A DNA stretch of 60,000 nt from Adiantum capillus-veneris (lineage: Eukaryota > Streptophyta > Polypodiopsida > Polypodiales > Pteridaceae), in NCBI GenBank assembly GCA_014529385.2, contig CM043958.1, positions 75,327,169 to 75,387,168 on the forward strand, in the 5' to 3' direction. Below, one piece after another: positions 58,170-60,000 of the stretch. The notes beneath the pieces were generated by a model. The model saw only the letters and a list, made by a program, of their open reading frames with translations. It had not been told where the DNA came from and made no database searches. The position numbers and the translations under genes were made by a program. Every line of letters starts with the position of its first letter. The first letter of the stretch is position 1.

Positions 58170-58575
58170 ACCCATTAGTCGATTCTTTTGATGGACCTGT
58201 AATCGGTCCTATGAACTATCGTTGTGGCAATTGTTGTGGCTTGTCTTGTACCAGTGGTGGTCTGCTCAGATGTTTCTGGTTCTTCAATTATCTGGTTTGG
58301 ACTCTTCTACAAATCCATAGTGATCTCCGAGGTAGTACCTGGTAGTACCACAATGCAGACATCCTTGCAATCCGTGCAGTAGTTACTTTGGACTTCTTCC
58401 CCCTCGAGTTCCTGTGTCTTCTTGGTTTTGGCACTAAGCAGATCCTAGAATTCTTTTGTCAGTTTTTGTTTCTTAGGAGCCTTTTCAGAAGCTTCTGTTG
58501 CACTTTTACCATGCTTCTTGGTCGCTTGTGTTTCCATTTCAGTTTGTTCTTTTGGTGCTTCTAAAGCCAATGTTT
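58170..58575 (-). pseudogene. Lysine/threonine-rich polypeptide remnant, unknown
   Basis: On the minus strand a continuous reading with two stops gives EAPKEQTEMETQATKKHGKS, ATEASEKAPKKQKLTKEF, stop, DLLSAKTKKTQELEGEEVQS, NYCTDCKDVC, and a Thr-rich end. Consistent amino-acid bias over 130 codons suggests a once-real disordered protein end. It is bounded by a copia fragment on the other strand. Confidence 0.35.
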
Positions 58576-58604
58576 AGTTTTTCTTCACTTGTGGCTATGT
58601 CACT

Positions 58605-59119
58605 CTCAAGGTGACACTTTTGCCCTTCAGTGTATCTATTATGGCAAAAGTGACTTAAAGTTGCAGGGATATTGTGATGCAGACATGGTAGGTGACATGG
58701 ATACCAGGAAATCTACCAGTGGATATGTATTTGCCATTGTTGGTGGTGCAGTCTCTTGGTGTTCTAGGTTACAGAAAATTGTGGCATTGAGTACTATTGA
58801 GGCTGAATATATTTCAGCCACAGAGGCTTCAAAAGAGGCCATTTGGTTGGGCAGACTTGCAAAAGAACTTGGCATGCCTGCTCATACACCCGTGTTGGGT
58901 TGTGATAGCCAGAGTGTTATCTATTTAGCCAAAAATGCCATGTTTCATGCGCGTACCAAACACATAGATATGCGGTACCACTTCATACGACAGGTATTGG
59001 AGGATGGTCTAGTCAGCTTGACTAAGATTCATACACAGTATAACCATGCAGATGTTCTCACCAAGAGTCTTGCTAAGGCTCAACATGAGCATTGCATACA
59101 GCTGGTGGGAGTTGGTTAA
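58605..59119 (+). pseudogene. Ty1/copia RNase H (pol C-terminus), 5'-truncated
   Basis: The frame is open to its natural stop at 59119. Motifs: LKLQGYCDADMVGDMDTRKS (first catalytic Asp), TSGYVFAIVGGAVSWCSRLQ, VALSTIEAEYISATEASKEA (Glu), DSQSVIYLAKNAMFHARTKH (Asp), IDMRYHFIRQ, HADVLTKSLA. This is the complete RNase H of a copia polyprotein. RT, integrase and gag are missing upstream of about 58605. The domain itself shows no damage, so the truncation may be recent. Confidence 0.9.
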
Positions 59120-59143
59120 CTTAAAGGCGTCATTTATGCCTTT

Positions 59144-59153
59144 AAGTGGGAGG
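59144..59153 (+). other. Polypurine tract of the copia element
   Basis: AAGTGGGAGG, 25 bp after the pol stop and directly before the LTR start TTGTTGGG. Confidence 0.75.
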
Positions 59154-59154
59154 T

Positions 59155-59370
59155 TGTTGGGTTAAAGGCCTAAATAACCCCTTTTTGTACATTTTTATAC
59201 TTTGTCCAGGTTCTATTACCTGGACACATTTTTTAAAGGTCACTTATAATAAAAGTGGGAAAACCCAAAACTCACTTATTGAGTTTTCCCCAAAAACGTG
59301 AGCCCTCTCTCTCTCCCTCTTCGTTCTGCTAGCGCTTCCCTTCTGCAGCACAGTGCCTCCACTTCAAGCC
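59155..59370 (+). repeat. Copia 3' LTR, left part
   Basis: It starts TGTTGGGTTAAAGGCC after the polypurine tract and includes ATAATAAAAG at 59246 (TATA or poly(A) signal like) and CTCTCTCTC near 59305. No CA end with flanking repeat was identified before the gypsy sequence begins, so the LTR is probably truncated. Confidence 0.65.
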
Positions 59371-60000
59371 TCAAGGCCTGCACATCTTCGCGTGCTCTAT
59401 CACTTGCACACACCGCCGCGCGCTCATCATTGAGAACAATCGGCTCTTGTAAGCAATGACATGGCTTTCTTGCATTAAGACCGCACCGAGAATACGACAA
59501 CAAGCATCATAATATACTTCAAATGACTTCTGCAAGTCCGGCAAAGTCAAAACCGGTCCCATAGTCACTTTCTCTTTCAGTGTCTGAAAGGCAGTCACCT
59601 CTGCCGCATGTAGTACGAACACAATCCCAAGAAGCTTCTAACTTCATGGACATTCTTCAAATCGGGCCAATCACGGATAGTCTCTATCTTGGCCAGATCC
59701 ATCTGCACTCCTGCTGTTGACACAATGTGTCCCAAAAAGTGTATCTTTGGTAGGAAAAAATCACTTTTCTTCGCATTAATCACTAACTTGTGATCTCGTA
59801 ATGCCTGAGAAACATAAAGCAGATGTTCTCTATGTTCTGCCTCATCCTTGGAGAAAACAATGATATCGTCAAAGAAAGTGCCAACAAATAGTCTATACTC
59901 TCGAAAAATCTTGTCCATCATCCGGTTAAATGTCTCAGGAGACTTGTTTAGGCCAAAAGGCATCACCAAAAACTCAAAATGACCCAAAAGTCGTCCGAAA
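59371..60000 (-). pseudogene. Ty3/gypsy reverse transcriptase and RNase H start, runs off the right edge
   Basis: On the minus strand, from the window edge, HFEFLVMPFGLNKSPETFNR, then FFDDIIVFSKDEAEHREHLL (catalytic DD kept, with FF for the usual YV), LGHIVSTAGVQMD and VRSFLGLCSYYMR. After a frameshift near 59620 it continues VTAFQTLKEKVTMGPVLTLP, YYDACCRILGAVLMQE (RNase H start, DAC for DAS). It ends near 59440. The N-terminal RT lies beyond 60000. The frameshift, and the loss of everything after it, mark it as defective. Confidence 0.88.

Overview
The window reads as nuclear DNA of a land plant with a large, repeat-swollen genome. A fern or another non-seed plant is my best guess. The grounds are a plant-style persulfide dioxygenase gene with very long introns, a decayed caulimovirid-like endogenous pararetrovirus, plant hAT, L1, Ty1/copia and Ty3/gypsy remnants, and very many (CT)n/(GA)n tracts. 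The species is inference. Nothing looks bacterial, and I saw no rRNA, no canonical tRNA gene and no CRISPR.

The one clear host gene is ETHE1-like and lies on the minus strand. Five exons (45508-45380, 39327-39220, 23800-23666, 23571-23530, 20402-20343) join in phase 0 with GT-AG borders. They encode 158 contiguous residues of a metallo-beta-lactamase-fold persulfide dioxygenase, with every expected metal-ligand motif of that core present. Its introns are about 6.05 kb, 15.4 kb, 94 bp and 3.1 kb, and the long ones hold most of the mobile DNA in the middle of the window. The first and last exons of the gene were not found and probably lie outside the window.

Layout from left to right. 1-1670: non-coding repeats. 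1672-4380: decayed L1-type LINE (called LINE-B here). 4.4-9.4 kb: dispersed and tandem repeats with long poly(C). 9412-15939: endogenous pararetrovirus with 119-bp direct terminal repeats, a tRNA-Met primer site and degraded movement, coat, protease, RT and RNase H frames. 16.1-20.3 kb: pieces of a second, non-L1 LINE (LINE-A) set in LTR sequence and in both orientations. 20.3-45.5 kb: the ETHE1-like locus, with a nine-copy tandem array of a tRNA-like SINE (24.03-25.68 kb), a gypsy gag, several LINE-A 3' ends, a nested pair of non-coding LTR elements (30.6-37.2 kb), and LINE-A and LINE-B bodies (41.7-44.8 kb). 46-48.4 kb: more repeats. 48366-53601: a hAT element whose 2.04-kb body is tandemly duplicated and which ends in the 3' end of an LTR retroelement. 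53.6-58.6 kb: mostly unrecognised, with a coiled-coil ORF. 58.6-60 kb: a copia RNase H with its LTR, meeting a gypsy RT on the opposite strand.

The host gene would act in mitochondrial sulfide and cysteine catabolism. Everything else is mobile or viral DNA at different stages of decay. The youngest events appear to be the hAT duplication (copies nearly identical by eye) and the nested LTR element (LTRs similar by eye). The viral copy and both LINE families carry stops and frameshifts, many of the stops explicable as C-to-T changes.
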